Notes under the pieces: generated by a model
The model's input: the letters and a program-made list of their open reading frames with translations, nothing else
Database searches by the model: none
Told to the model about the DNA's origin: nothing
In this document: piece by piece, positions 20,594-30,854 of the stretch
Layout: every line of letters starts with the position of its first letter
How positions within the stretch are numbered: the first letter of the stretch is position 1
Made by a program: the position numbers and the translations under genes
Source of the DNA: Enterobacter quasihormaechei
GTDB lineage: Bacteria > Pseudomonadota > Gammaproteobacteria > Enterobacterales > Enterobacteriaceae
DNA: 64,000 nucleotides
Direction of reading: 5' to 3'
NCBI RefSeq assembly: GCF_004331385.1
Contig: NZ_SJON01000003.1
Location: forward strand, 62,001-126,000

Positions 20594-22135
20594 ATGCAAT
20601 CCTCTGTTAATCAAAAAGAGAGCCGAACCTTCTTCGGCCATCCTTATCCGCTCGGTTCGCTGTTCTTCACCGAGATGTGGGAGCGTTTCTCGTTTTACGG
20701 TATTCGCCCGCTGCTGATCCTGTTTATGGCCGCCACCGTCTATGACGGCGGGATGGGCCTGGCGCGCGAAAACGCCTCGGCGATTGTCGGTATCTTTGCC
20801 GGAACCATGTACCTGGCCGCGCTGCCGGGCGGCTGGCTGGCGGATAACTGGCTCGGCCAGCAGCGTGCCGTCTGGTACGGTTCGATTCTTATTGCGCTTG
20901 GTCACCTGTCGATCGCGCTGTCGGCCATCATGGGCGACAACCTGTTCTTCATCGGCCTGATGTTCATCGTGCTCGGCTCCGGCCTGTTTAAGACCTGTAT
21001 CTCGGTCATGGTCGGTACCCTGTACAAAAAGGGCGACGCGCGTCGTGACGGCGGTTTCTCGCTGTTCTATATGGGCATCAACATGGGCTCGTTCATTGCC
21101 CCGCTGATTTCCGGCTGGCTGATCAAAACGCACGGCTGGCACTGGGGCTTTGGTATCGGCGGTATCGGGATGCTGGTGGCACTGATCATCTTCCGCGTGT
21201 TTGCCGTTCCGGCCATGAAGCGCTATGACGCTGAAGTGGGTCTGGACTCTACCTGGAACAGCCCGGTGGTGAAACGTAACGGCGTAGGTGCCTGGCTGCT
21301 GGCGCTGGCGGTGGGTGTTGCAATCATCGTTACGTTGATTGCCCAGGGCGTGATTGTGATCAATCCGGTCGCGGTCGCCAGCGTGCTGGTGTATGTGATC
21401 GCCGCCTCCGTTGCGCTCTACTTTATCTACCTGTTCATCTTCGCCGGTCTGAACCGCAAAGAGCGCGCCAGGCTGCTGGTGTGCTTTATTCTGCTGGTCT
21501 CCGCCGCGTTCTTCTGGTCCGCGTTCGAGCAGAAGCCAACCTCCTTCAACCTGTTCGCCAACGACTACACTAACCGCATGATCGGTGATTTTGAAATCCC
21601 GGCGGTATGGTTCCAGTCGATTAATGCCCTGTTCATCATTCTGCTGGCCCCGGTATTTAGCTGGGCATGGCCGAAGCTGGCGAGCAATAATATTCGCCCG
21701 AGCAGCATCACCAAGTTCGTCATTGGTATTTTGTGTGCGGCAGGCGGCTTCGGGCTGATGATGCTGGCGGCACAGAACGTGCTGAGCAACGGTGGGGCAG
21801 GGGTATCGCCGTTCTGGCTGGTGGGCAGTATCCTGATGCTGACGCTCGGGGAACTGTGCCTGAGTCCAATCGGCCTGGCAACCATGACCCTGCTGGCACC
21901 GGAAAGAATGCGCGGCCAGATGATGGGCCTGTGGTTCTGCGCCAGTGCGCTGGGTAACCTGGCGGCGGGCCTCATTGGTGGGCATGTGAAGGCCGACCAG
22001 CTGGACATGCTGCCGGACCTCTTTGCCCGTTGCTCCATCGCGCTGCTGATTTGTGCTGCGGTGCTGATCGTCCTCATTGTTCCGGTACGTCGCATGCTGG
22101 AAAATGCGCAGACTAAAACGGCTACTGAAGCCTGA
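20594..22135 (+). CDS. POT/PTR-family proton-coupled peptide transporter
   Basis: A 513-residue inner-membrane transporter with about 14 hydrophobic segments. Family marks are the ExxERF motif (EMWERFSFYG, with Phe where many members have Tyr) and the PTR2 signature FSLFYMGINMGSF around residue 155. The family imports di- and tripeptides or related solutes with protons. It is clearly a paralogue rather than the orthologue of E. coli DtpA, DtpB, DtpC or DtpD, and E. coli has no transporter between der and yfgJ. It has its own 250-base upstream region and GGGAG ribosome site. The substrate is not predictable here. Confidence 0.92.
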   Translation: MQSSVNQKESRTFFGHPYPLGSLFFTEMWERFSFYGIRPLLILFMAATVYDGGMGLARENASAIVGIFAGTMYLAALPGGWLADNWLGQQRAVWYGSILIALGHLSIALSAIMGDNLFFIGLMFIVLGSGLFKTCISVMVGTLYKKGDARRDGGFSLFYMGINMGSFIAPLISGWLIKTHGWHWGFGIGGIGMLVALIIFRVFAVPAMKRYDAEVGLDSTWNSPVVKRNGVGAWLLALAVGVAIIVTLIAQGVIVINPVAVASVLVYVIAASVALYFIYLFIFAGLNRKERARLLVCFILLVSAAFFWSAFEQKPTSFNLFANDYTNRMIGDFEIPAVWFQSINALFIILLAPVFSWAWPKLASNNIRPSSITKFVIGILCAAGGFGLMMLAAQNVLSNGGAGVSPFWLVGSILMLTLGELCLSPIGLATMTLLAPERMRGQMMGLWFCASALGNLAAGLIGGHVKADQLDMLPDLFARCSIALLICAAVLIVLIVPVRRMLENAQTKTATEA

Positions 22136-22193
22136 TAATTCTCAGACTGCCGGGGCGGTTATCCTGCCCCGGCCCAACTTAACGGGAGAGAGC

Positions 22194-22415
22194 ATGTCCA
22201 TTACCTGTCCTGACTGCCACGCAGAGCTCGAGCCGCAAAACGGTGTCGCGCACTGCGACAGCTGCAATAAAGATATTCCCCTCGAAGCGCGCTGCCCTGA
22301 CTGTCACCAGCCGCTTCAGGTACTCAAAGCCTGCGGCGCGGTGGATTACTTCTGTCCGAACGGTCACGGGCTGATCTCAAAAAAACGCGTCGAGTTCGTC
22401 AGGGCCAAGGCTTAA
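22194..22415 (+). CDS. yfgJ: Zinc-ribbon protein YfgJ
   Basis: A 73-residue protein made of zinc-ribbon Cys pairs (CPDC, CDSC, CPDC, then Cys-x-x-x-His), matching E. coli YfgJ (71 residues) almost identically over the last 45 residues. Function is unknown. A GC-rich stem (22149-22173) without a T tract lies before it. Its last 4 bases overlap the convergent emfourin gene. Confidence 0.92.
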   Translation: MSITCPDCHAELEPQNGVAHCDSCNKDIPLEARCPDCHQPLQVLKACGAVDYFCPNGHGLISKKRVEFVRAKA

Positions 22416-22762
22416 TCGCACACGCAGCCTTCGCCTTTTTGCCACAGCTCAATCAGCGATTCCGGCGCTTCCTGCTCCGGAACCAGCACGATAATATCGG
22501 TATACTGCGCCTGATTGTGCCGGGTCCAGATGATCTGAATGCGAAAATAGCGCTGATCGCCGCTGCCCGGGGACGACACCTGGCCCGGCGGCTGCCCGCG
22601 CGGGATAGCCTGTTCCAGAATATTCACCACGCGCTGACGCTGCGCCTCGTTGAGCGTGGAGAGGGCGATAGTGCGCTGACCGCTCAGCTTAGGAATAAAG
22701 GCGACGCCGCCTTCCCGGGCCAGCTCAACCACGGCGTCATCCGTCAGTTCCGGTACCTGCAT
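22412..22762 (-). CDS. Emfourin-type protealysin inhibitor
   Basis: A 116-residue protein without signal peptide, encoded directly behind a protealysin-like metalloprotease. It resembles emfourin, the inhibitor of M4 proteases described in Serratia. Its ATG overlaps the protease stop by 1 base (TAATG on the coding strand), so translation is coupled and the inhibitor is made with its target. Sequence features are limited (VAFIPKLSG near residue 20, C-terminal GEGCVCD), so the call relies on family resemblance and the gene pair. Confidence 0.87.
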   Translation of the reverse strand: MQVPELTDDAVVELAREGGVAFIPKLSGQRTIALSTLNEAQRQRVVNILEQAIPRGQPPGQVSSPGSGDQRYFRIQIIWTRHNQAQYTDIIVLVPEQEAPESLIELWQKGEGCVCD

Positions 22763-23781
22763 TACAGTACTCCCACCTGTTCCCAGGCTTGTTTAATTGC
22801 CGCCCCAACGTCACTACCGGAGCGCTTCTCGCCGTGGGCGATCGTCAGTTTTGCGAAAGCGTCAAAATCGGCATCCTGCGCCAGATTGCGATCGCACACC
22901 GTGTCGTACCAGGCATAACCGGCTTTTTCCCAGGCGTAACCGCCGATCGCCGTCGCGGCCAGGTAAAACGCCCGGTTGGGGATGCCGGAGTTGAGGTGTA
23001 CGCCGCCGTTATCCTCGCGCGTCTTAATGAAATCTTTCATATGCCCGGGCTGCGGATCTTTGCCGAGCAGGGGATCGTTATAGGCGGTGCCCGGTTCAGA
23101 CATAGAGCGCAGCCCTTTCCCGTTGATGCCTTCCGCCAGCAGTCCTTCGCCAATCAGCCAGTCTGCCCGATCGGCAGTCTGCTTAAGATGGTATTGCTTC
23201 ACCAGCGAACCAAACACGTCGGATAACGACTCGTTCAGCGCGCCTGACTGTTCAAAGTAGATCAGTCCGGCCTCGGTCTCCGTCACTCCGTGGCTCAGCT
23301 CATGCGCCACCACGTCGATGGCAATGGTGAAGCGGTTGAAGATTTCCCCGTCGCCATCGCCAAAGACCATCTGCTGGCCGTTCCAGAAGGCGTTTTGATA
23401 CTCCCGGCCATAGTGCACGGTGCCGGTGAGGATCAGCCCTTTGTTATCTAGCGAATCGCGCTGATATTCCTTCCAGAAGAAATCATGTGTGATGCCCAGA
23501 TAATTGTACGCTTCATCCACCGCCACATCGCCGTTAGACGGCTGGCCTTCATAGCGCACCTGGGTACCCGGCAGCTCCTGGGTCTGTTTTGCATCGTAGA
23601 TGTCACGCTCAAGCTGACCGGCTTTATTGACGTGCGGCGCGGCGGGCTTACCCGGCATATGCGCCATCAGGGTTTGCACGTGGGTTAACGTCTGACGGGC
23701 GCAGCGCTGCTGGGGCTCTGACCCGCTTTCGATAATACGACGAAGAATATACGGAGGGATGACGCTATGTAGATGGGGCAT
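22762..23781 (-). CDS. Protealysin-like M4 metalloprotease (zymogen)
   Basis: Thermolysin-fold zinc endopeptidase, 339 residues. A short propeptide of about 50 residues with the PPYILRRI motif precedes the catalytic domain, as in Serratia protealysin. Zinc ligands are visible: H160-E161-L-S-H164 and E184 in GALNESLSDVFG; the catalytic His lies in the NGGVHLNSGIPNRAF segment. No signal peptide is present. Protealysins act inside bacteria or host cells and have been linked to host-cell invasion by Serratia. The gene is co-transcribed with its inhibitor. Confidence 0.95.
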   Translation of the reverse strand: MPHLHSVIPPYILRRIIESGSEPQQRCARQTLTHVQTLMAHMPGKPAAPHVNKAGQLERDIYDAKQTQELPGTQVRYEGQPSNGDVAVDEAYNYLGITHDFFWKEYQRDSLDNKGLILTGTVHYGREYQNAFWNGQQMVFGDGDGEIFNRFTIAIDVVAHELSHGVTETEAGLIYFEQSGALNESLSDVFGSLVKQYHLKQTADRADWLIGEGLLAEGINGKGLRSMSEPGTAYNDPLLGKDPQPGHMKDFIKTREDNGGVHLNSGIPNRAFYLAATAIGGYAWEKAGYAWYDTVCDRNLAQDADFDAFAKLTIAHGEKRSGSDVGAAIKQAWEQVGVL

Positions 23782-23839
23782 GCTGCTCTCCTTATTAAAA
23801 AAGGCAATAGCAGCAGTATAGTTTGTAACCGGCGAAGAT

Positions 23840-25243
<1,404 letters not shown>

Positions 25244-25305
25244 TTATTCAGTCGATAGTAACCTGCTGAGAGGGGAGCGCAAGCATTTTTTTCAAAAAAG
25301 TGTAG

Positions 25306-25331
25306 ATGCAATCGGTTACGCTCTGTATAAT
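25306..25331 (+). promoter_or_regulatory. guaBA promoter with PurR operator
   Basis: PurR-like palindrome ATGCAATCGGTTACGC (25306-25321) runs into a -10 TATAAT (25326-25331), the arrangement described for E. coli guaBA. The -35 (TAGATG) is poor and is overlapped by the operator, so PurR binding would block polymerase. Confidence 0.85.
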
Positions 25332-25372
25332 GCCACGGCAATATTTAACCACCCAGGTCAGAGATATTGCCC

Positions 25373-26839
25373 ATGCTACGTATCGCTAAAGAAGCACTGA
25401 CGTTTGACGACGTCCTCCTCGTTCCCGCTCATTCCACCGTTCTGCCGAATACTGCCGACCTCAGCACGCAGTTGACGAAAACCATTCGTCTGAACATTCC
25501 TATGCTCTCCGCAGCAATGGACACCGTGACGGAAGCGCGTCTGGCTATCGCCCTGGCACAGGAAGGCGGCATTGGCTTTATCCACAAAAACATGTCTATC
25601 GAGCGCCAGGCGGAAGAAGTTCGCCGCGTGAAGAAACATGAATCCGGTATTGTGTCCGACCCTCAGACCGTTCTGCCAACCACCACCCTGCACGAAGTGA
25701 AAGCGCTGACCGAGCGTAACGGCTTCGCAGGCTACCCGGTTGTGACCGAAGATAACGAGCTGGTGGGCATCATCACCGGTCGTGACGTGCGTTTTGTCAC
25801 TGACCTGAACCAGCCTGTCAGCGTATACATGACGCCTAAAGAGCGTCTGGTGACCGTGCGTGAAGGTGAAACCCGCGACGTCGTGCTGGCGAAAATGCAC
25901 GAAAAACGCGTTGAGAAAGCGCTGGTTGTGGATGCGAGCTTCCACCTGCGCGGCATGATCACCGTTAAAGATTTCCAGAAAGCAGAACGTAAACCGAACG
26001 CCTGTAAAGACGAGCATGGCCGTCTGCGCGTCGGTGCTGCGGTTGGCGCGGGCGCAGGTAACGAAGAGCGCGTTGACGCGCTGGTTGCTGCGGGCGTTGA
26101 CGTGCTGCTGATTGACTCCTCCCACGGCCACTCCGAAGGCGTTCTGCAACGTATCCGTGAAACCCGTGCTAAATACCCGGATCTCCAGATCATCGGCGGT
26201 AACGTGGCAACGGGCGCAGGCGCTCGCGCACTGGCGGAAGCGGGTTGCAGCGCGGTGAAAGTGGGTATTGGCCCTGGCTCCATCTGTACTACCCGTATCG
26301 TTACCGGCGTGGGCGTTCCGCAGATCACCGCGGTTTCTGACGCGGTTGAAGCGCTGGAAGGGACCGGTATTCCGGTTATCGCTGACGGCGGTATCCGCTT
26401 CTCTGGCGACATCGCCAAAGCGATCGCCGCAGGTGCAGCCGCCGTGATGGTGGGCTCTATGCTGGCCGGTACCGAAGAATCCCCGGGCGAAATCGAACTC
26501 TACCAGGGCCGTTCTTATAAATCCTATCGCGGTATGGGCTCCCTCGGTGCGATGTCCAAAGGTTCCTCCGACCGTTACTTCCAGACCGATAACGCCGCAG
26601 ACAAACTGGTGCCGGAAGGTATCGAAGGCCGTGTGGCCTATAAAGGCCGCCTGAAAGAGATCATTCACCAGCAGATGGGCGGCCTGCGCTCCTGTATGGG
26701 TCTGACCGGCTGTGGTACCATCGACCTGCTGCGTACCAAAGCGGAATTCGTACGCATCAGCGGTGCGGGTATCCAGGAGAGCCACGTTCACGACGTGACG
26801 ATCACCAAAGAGTCCCCGAACTACCGTCTGGGCTCCTGA
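25373..26839 (+). CDS. guaB: Inosine-5'-monophosphate dehydrogenase
   Basis: Oxidises IMP to XMP, the committed step to guanine nucleotides. It is 488 residues, equal to E. coli, with a TIM barrel interrupted by two CBS domains (about 93-205) and the active-site Cys in GPGSICTTR. The mobile flap SSDRYFQ is present. The ATG at 25373 gives the E. coli N-terminus; a TTG two codons upstream is rejected. Confidence 0.99.
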   Translation: MLRIAKEALTFDDVLLVPAHSTVLPNTADLSTQLTKTIRLNIPMLSAAMDTVTEARLAIALAQEGGIGFIHKNMSIERQAEEVRRVKKHESGIVSDPQTVLPTTTLHEVKALTERNGFAGYPVVTEDNELVGIITGRDVRFVTDLNQPVSVYMTPKERLVTVREGETRDVVLAKMHEKRVEKALVVDASFHLRGMITVKDFQKAERKPNACKDEHGRLRVGAAVGAGAGNEERVDALVAAGVDVLLIDSSHGHSEGVLQRIRETRAKYPDLQIIGGNVATGAGARALAEAGCSAVKVGIGPGSICTTRIVTGVGVPQITAVSDAVEALEGTGIPVIADGGIRFSGDIAKAIAAGAAAVMVGSMLAGTEESPGEIELYQGRSYKSYRGMGSLGAMSKGSSDRYFQTDNAADKLVPEGIEGRVAYKGRLKEIIHQQMGGLRSCMGLTGCGTIDLLRTKAEFVRISGAGIQESHVHDVTITKESPNYRLGS

Positions 26840-26848
26840 TAAATTTCC

Positions 26849-26878
26849 GCGCCCGGCTCAATGCCGGGCGCTTTGTTT
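26849..26878 (+). terminator. Hairpin between guaB and guaA (partial terminator)
   Basis: Perfect 9-bp stem GCGCCCGGC / GCCGGGCGC, 5-base loop, then TTTGTTTTG. It lies inside an operon, so it may lower guaA expression relative to guaB or protect the guaB message end. Confidence 0.65.
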
Positions 26879-26906
26879 TGTTTCACTTGCCTCGGAATTA
26901 GCGTCA

Positions 26907-28484
26907 ATGACGGAAAACATTCATAAACATCGCATTCTCATCCTGGACTTCGGTTCTCAGTACACTCAGCTGGTGGCGCGCCGCGTGCGTGAGCTGGGCG
27001 TTTACTGTGAGCTGTGGGCGTGGGATGTCACGGAAGCACAGATTCGCGAGTTCAATCCAAGCGGCATCATCCTCTCCGGCGGTCCGGAAAGCACCACCGA
27101 AGAGAACAGCCCGCGCGCACCGCAGTACGTGTTCGAAGCGGGCGTACCGGTGTTCGGCGTTTGCTACGGCATGCAGACCATGGCGATGCAGCTGGGCGGC
27201 CACGTAGAAGGCTCTAACGAGCGTGAGTTCGGCTACGCGCAGGTTGAAGTTGTTACCGACAGCGCGCTGGTGCGCGGTATTGAAGACTCCCTGACCGCAG
27301 ACGGCAAGCCGCTGCTGGACGTGTGGATGAGCCACGGCGACAAAGTCACCGCCATCCCGTCCGACTTCGTGACCGTTGCCAGCACCGAAAGCTGCCCGTT
27401 CGCCATCATGGCGAACGAGGAAAAACGCTTCTACGGCGTGCAGTTCCACCCGGAAGTGACCCACACCCGTCAGGGTATGCGTATGCTGGAGCGCTTCGTG
27501 CGTGACATCTGCCAGTGTGAAGCCCTGTGGACCCCGGCAAAAATCATCGACGACGCCGTGGAGCGTATCCGCCAGCAGGTTGGCGATGACAAAGTGATCC
27601 TCGGCCTCTCCGGCGGCGTGGACTCCTCCGTCACCGCGATGCTGCTGCACCGCGCGATCGGTAAAAACCTGACCTGCGTCTTCGTGGACAACGGCCTGCT
27701 GCGCCTGAACGAAGCCCAGCAGGTAATGGACATGTTTGGCGACCACTTCGGTCTGAACATCGTTCACGTGGAAGGCGAACAGCGCTTCCTCGACGCGCTG
27801 AAGGGCGAGAACGATCCGGAAGCGAAACGTAAAATCATTGGCCGCGTGTTCGTGGAAGTGTTCGACGAAGAAGCGCTGAAGCTGGAAGACGTGAAGTGGC
27901 TGGCGCAGGGCACTATCTACCCTGACGTGATCGAGTCTGCGGCCTCCGCAACCGGTAAAGCGCACGTCATCAAATCTCACCACAACGTGGGCGGCCTGCC
28001 GAAAGAGATGAAGATGGGCCTGGTTGAGCCGCTGCGCGAGCTGTTCAAAGATGAAGTGCGTAAGATCGGCCTGGAGCTGGGTCTGCCGTACGACATGCTC
28101 TACCGTCACCCGTTCCCGGGCCCGGGCCTCGGCGTGCGCGTGCTGGGTGAAGTGAAGAAAGAGTACTGCGACCTGCTGCGTCGTGCGGACGCGATCTTCA
28201 TCGAAGAGCTGCACAAGGCTGACCTGTACAACAAGGTAAGCCAGGCGTTCACCGTGTTTCTGCCGGTTCGCTCCGTCGGCGTGATGGGCGATGGCCGTAA
28301 GTACGACTGGGTTGTCTCCCTGCGTGCGGTGGAAACCATCGACTTCATGACCGCGCACTGGGCGCATCTGCCGTATGACTTCTTAGGCCGCGTGTCTAAC
28401 CGCATCATCAACGAAGTTAACGGCATTTCCCGCGTGGTGTATGACATCAGCGGTAAGCCACCGGCGACGATTGAGTGGGAATGA
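26907..28484 (+). CDS. guaA: GMP synthase (glutamine-hydrolysing)
   Basis: Amidates XMP to GMP. The 525 residues, equal to E. coli, contain a class I glutamine amidotransferase domain (nucleophile Cys in GVCYGMQ, His-Glu in FHPEV) and an ATP pyrophosphatase domain with the P-loop LSGGVDSS, ending in the dimerisation domain (PPATIEWE). The end of this gene is a well-known integration target for genomic islands. Confidence 0.99.
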   Translation: MTENIHKHRILILDFGSQYTQLVARRVRELGVYCELWAWDVTEAQIREFNPSGIILSGGPESTTEENSPRAPQYVFEAGVPVFGVCYGMQTMAMQLGGHVEGSNEREFGYAQVEVVTDSALVRGIEDSLTADGKPLLDVWMSHGDKVTAIPSDFVTVASTESCPFAIMANEEKRFYGVQFHPEVTHTRQGMRMLERFVRDICQCEALWTPAKIIDDAVERIRQQVGDDKVILGLSGGVDSSVTAMLLHRAIGKNLTCVFVDNGLLRLNEAQQVMDMFGDHFGLNIVHVEGEQRFLDALKGENDPEAKRKIIGRVFVEVFDEEALKLEDVKWLAQGTIYPDVIESAASATGKAHVIKSHHNVGGLPKEMKMGLVEPLRELFKDEVRKIGLELGLPYDMLYRHPFPGPGLGVRVLGEVKKEYCDLLRRADAIFIEELHKADLYNKVSQAFTVFLPVRSVGVMGDGRKYDWVVSLRAVETIDFMTAHWAHLPYDFLGRVSNRIINEVNGISRVVYDISGKPPATIEWE

Positions 28485-28486
28485 TG

Positions 28487-28582
28487 TATAGCTAGTTCAT
28501 AGCACATCATATCTATTCAATATCATCTCTAACCCTCTGTAATTGCAGAGGGTTTTTGTTTATAGCTACTCATATCTATTCA
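28487..28582 (+). repeat. Imperfect direct repeat flanking the guaA terminator
   Basis: TATAGCTA (28487) ... CATATCTATTCA (28508-28519) recurs as TATAGCTA (28561) plus CATATCTATTCA (28571-28582). The first copy has a 13-base spacer between the two blocks and the second a 2-base spacer; the terminator stem lies between the copies. It starts 3 bases after the guaA stop. An attachment-site remnant or a local duplication could explain it. Confidence 0.6.
28531..28559 (+). terminator. Rho-independent terminator after guaA
   Basis: Stem AACCCTCTG / CAGAGGGTT with a 6-base loop and TTT following. Confidence 0.88.
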
Positions 28583-28585
28583 CTC

Positions 28586-29372
28586 TACACCACATTTTTC
28601 GACGGTACAGGTGACGGTATCAATTTGTAGGAAACTAGCGCGAAATTAATTTTTAGAAAAACACTGTTGGAGGCAGGTCAGCTGCAAGCTGTGTTGAAAC
28701 GCTACGGAATATGATAGTTAGCCGATGCTGAAATATTCGAGGTATATACCTACAGCTACATTAAACACGTCGTCCCGGCCGACTGAATCCATGACAGGAA
28801 GCAGACGGTAATCGAACGGGATTTTTGCCCACGCTCGGCGAAATAATGAAGATTGAGTTAACTAAGAGTGTAGTGGGCGACCTTTAGAACGTATTGTCGA
28901 GCATGGCGGTTCAGTCACCGAGATTCAGGCTAGTTGAATGATTTGCGGGGGGGTAAAGACAATACTGTGAAAGGCGGCTCATTCGGCCATTATGACGATT
29001 TGCTATTCCATGACCTTACACGCTATGGTTCGAGTATCGCAGCCATATGCGGCGGCCCGGTGTTGAGTTTCGCAATGCATTTAACCAAACTGCTAAACAC
29101 CCAACTTCAGAAACGCTTTAGGATAAAAAACTTTCTTCGGAACTGATACACTGAAAGCCGGGCGTATGATCACTCCATTCGCCAACCTCTGGAATGCTAA
29201 AGTAAGCACCTTTCAATTGATTCAGCTTTAGCTTCATGAGAAACCTATCCTTGGCTGCAACGACAGGGGACTGGACCGCGCGTAGCGGTAATTCATTACA
29301 ACAAGCTGGTGGAAGCCAGGCGAAACACAGCCAGCTGAGCGCCAGAATTAGGGAAAGCAGTAGGAAATTTAT
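28586..29372 (+). other. Gene-poor, apparently decayed stretch behind guaA
   Basis: No convincing gene is seen in about 790 bases. Short coding-like fragments appear in shifting frames: TLLEAGQLQAVLKRYG near 28668, MKIELTKSVVGDL near 28848 continued in another frame by LERIVEHGGSVTEIQAS, and DLLFHDLTRYGSS near 29000, which faintly recalls the HDLR box of tyrosine recombinases. A minus-strand frame (29118-29435) has a hydrophobic start but no suitable start codon. The pattern suits remains of a mobile element; none of the fragments is identified with confidence. Confidence 0.4.
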
Positions 29373-29753
29373 ATGAAAAAAATATTTCTGGTTTTGGCAG
29401 TTGTTATTTTGGCTGGATGCCAGACGGCTGCACAATTTGAAAGGAATATGCTGACCTGGAGAGGACAGCCAATAAATTCACTGATTCAACAATGGGGTTA
29501 CCCAAACGGTGAGTTGACATCACCCGATGGGAATAAGGTCTATGTTTATGATAACTCAGGATCTGTATACATACCGCAAACAACAACCTATAACACAAAT
29601 GCCAATCTTATTGGCAATAGTTTATATTCAACAACCAATGCTTATTCAACGGGGGGGTATTCAGTTGATATGCGTTGCACAATTTATGTTGAGTTTGGTG
29701 ATGATAAGTTTATTAAAAACGTATCCTGGAGAGGTAACAACTGCGTAGCGTGA
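29373..29753 (+). CDS. Small orphan lipoprotein, family not recognised
   Basis: A 126-residue protein with a clear lipoprotein signal (MKKIFLVLAVVILAGC, lipidated Cys16). Lacking Asp at +2 it would go to the outer membrane. The mature part has W-x-G-x-P-I-N-S-L-I near residue 30 and a G-x-x-VYVYDNSG strand, loosely like SmpA/OmlA-type or phage-associated lipoproteins, then an Asn/Thr/Ser-rich segment and a final Cys pair (MRCTIY, GNNC) that could form a disulfide. It has an AGGA ribosome site and its own terminator. It is visibly richer in AT than the neighbours, which suggests transfer. Function is unknown. Confidence 0.8.
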   Translation: MKKIFLVLAVVILAGCQTAAQFERNMLTWRGQPINSLIQQWGYPNGELTSPDGNKVYVYDNSGSVYIPQTTTYNTNANLIGNSLYSTTNAYSTGGYSVDMRCTIYVEFGDDKFIKNVSWRGNNCVA

Positions 29754-29762
29754 CATGTTACG

Positions 29763-29785
29763 AAGGCCGCCATAGCGGCCTTTTT
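29763..29785 (+). terminator. Rho-independent terminator after the orphan lipoprotein
   Basis: Stem AAGGCCGC / GCGGCCTT, loop CATA, then TTT. Confidence 0.88.
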
Positions 29786-30165
29786 CATATCAGATCTTGA
29801 ATGCGTTTTGCTTATTTACTGCGTCTAGACGCAAATGTCGTACAGGCATTTACTGACACCGACACTGTAGCACGCTGTGGTTTGTATTCCGGTGCCGCTC
29901 GGGAAACGTCTTGCTGTACCCCTGCACGCGATTGAGCTGTTTGTAAGCGGATAACGTTAACCAGATCTTAAACGCCTTTAAATGAATGGGCTTGTTTACG
30001 GTTGCCTTGCCTCAAAGCAATTCATTAATTATTTTAATAATTGCATTGGAATAAGGTAGCTACACAGTAACCTTTTCTGCAATGTCATATATAGGTAAAG
30101 CTGAATAAAACTTCCTGTTTACAGAGAGTTTTTAATGTGTAACCGATATCCGACCGTAACGTCAG
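29786..30165. other. 380-base gap without a recognisable gene
   Basis: Only AT-rich sequence including the palindrome-like AATTATTTTAATAATT near 30026 is seen. No frame, RNA gene or terminator for rarA is convincing. Confidence 0.5.
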
Positions 30166-30519
30166 CTACTGGCTCATCTGCCGCGATCCACGGCAGCCGA
30201 TACTGCGCCGCCATGCGCCTGGCGCCTGACCGTACTGACGCTTAAAGCTGCGGTTGAAGGACTGCTGCGAGTCAAAGCCGAGCGCGATCGCCACGTTCAG
30301 AATCGGTTCATCGCTGTGGGCCAGGCGCTCAACCGATTTTTGCAGCTTTTGTGCGCGAATATATTCGGCGAGAGGGGAGCCGGTATGTTCTTTGAAGATC
30401 CGCTGGAGATGCCATTTCGAATACCCGGCTCGCCTGGAGACGGTTTCAATGTCCAGACGGCTATCAAGGTTGTTGTCGATCCAGTCGAGTAAATCGTGAA
30501 TGAATGCACCCGTGTTCAT
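30166..30519 (-). CDS. rarA: AraC-family transcriptional activator RarA
   Basis: A 117-residue, single-domain AraC/XylS regulator of the MarA/SoxS/RamA/Rob group, made of two helix-turn-helix motifs (SRRAGYSKWHLQRIFKEHTG and AIALGFDSQQSFNRSFKRQYG). RarA activates the adjacent oqxAB efflux genes and acrAB in Klebsiella and Enterobacter. The ATG at 30519 has GGGGAAG eight bases upstream and gives the known N-terminus; a longer frame upstream is rejected. It is divergent from oqxA. Confidence 0.92.
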   Translation of the reverse strand: MNTGAFIHDLLDWIDNNLDSRLDIETVSRRAGYSKWHLQRIFKEHTGSPLAEYIRAQKLQKSVERLAHSDEPILNVAIALGFDSQQSFNRSFKRQYGQAPGAWRRSIGCRGSRQMSQ

Positions 30520-30656
30520 CTTGCTTCCCCCTACGCCACGCATCAAAAAGCATCTTTGTTTGTTGCATTTAAAGGTGGCCCGTTTTTGCTTTAATTGCAA
30601 GTATTATTGTTACATTTAAATCCCTTCTAAAAACAGGTTATTCACCTTCACCGCAA

Positions 30657-30675
30657 ATAGCACATAAAGTGCAAC
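30657..30675 (+). promoter_or_regulatory. Possible marbox in the rarA-oqxA intergenic region
   Basis: ATAGCACATAAAGTGCAAC fits the MarA/SoxS/RamA/RarA box (AYnGCACnnWnnRYYAAAY) with two mismatches in its 3' half. The shared 335-base region from 30520 to 30854 should also hold the OqxR operator, which I could not assign. No other gene is seen there. Confidence 0.45.
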
Positions 30676-30854
30676 AATTATTCTTGCACTTAATTAAGCG
30701 CCTTCCTACAATCGCCGCGATAGTGTATTCGCAACTGTTACAGTTTTGTGGCGATGAACGACACAAATGGCCTTCAGCCAGCCCGGACAAAGGAAGTGGC
30801 GCGGCGCCTCCCGCTGCGTCTTGCCCGGCGGCTACAATAACCGGAATAAAAATA

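Noticed and set aside
20492..21985. 497-residue minus-strand open frame opposite the peptide transporter
   Set aside because: Extremely rich in Gln, His and Asp, the typical antisense of a hydrophobic membrane protein.
25376..28367. Very long minus-strand open frames opposite guaB (471 residues) and guaA (487 residues)
   Set aside because: They are mirror frames produced by the strong codon bias of highly expressed genes; low-complexity His/Gln/Val composition, no ribosome sites, and the sense strand is unambiguous.
28934..29146. 70-residue plus-strand frame behind guaA
   Set aside because: No ribosome site worth the name and only a faint HDLR-like resemblance; treated as part of the decayed stretch rather than a gene.
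29118..29435. Minus-strand 105-residue frame with a hydrophobic, signal-like start
   Set aside because: No usable start codon next to the hydrophobic segment, overlaps the start of the lipoprotein gene, and no recognisable domain.
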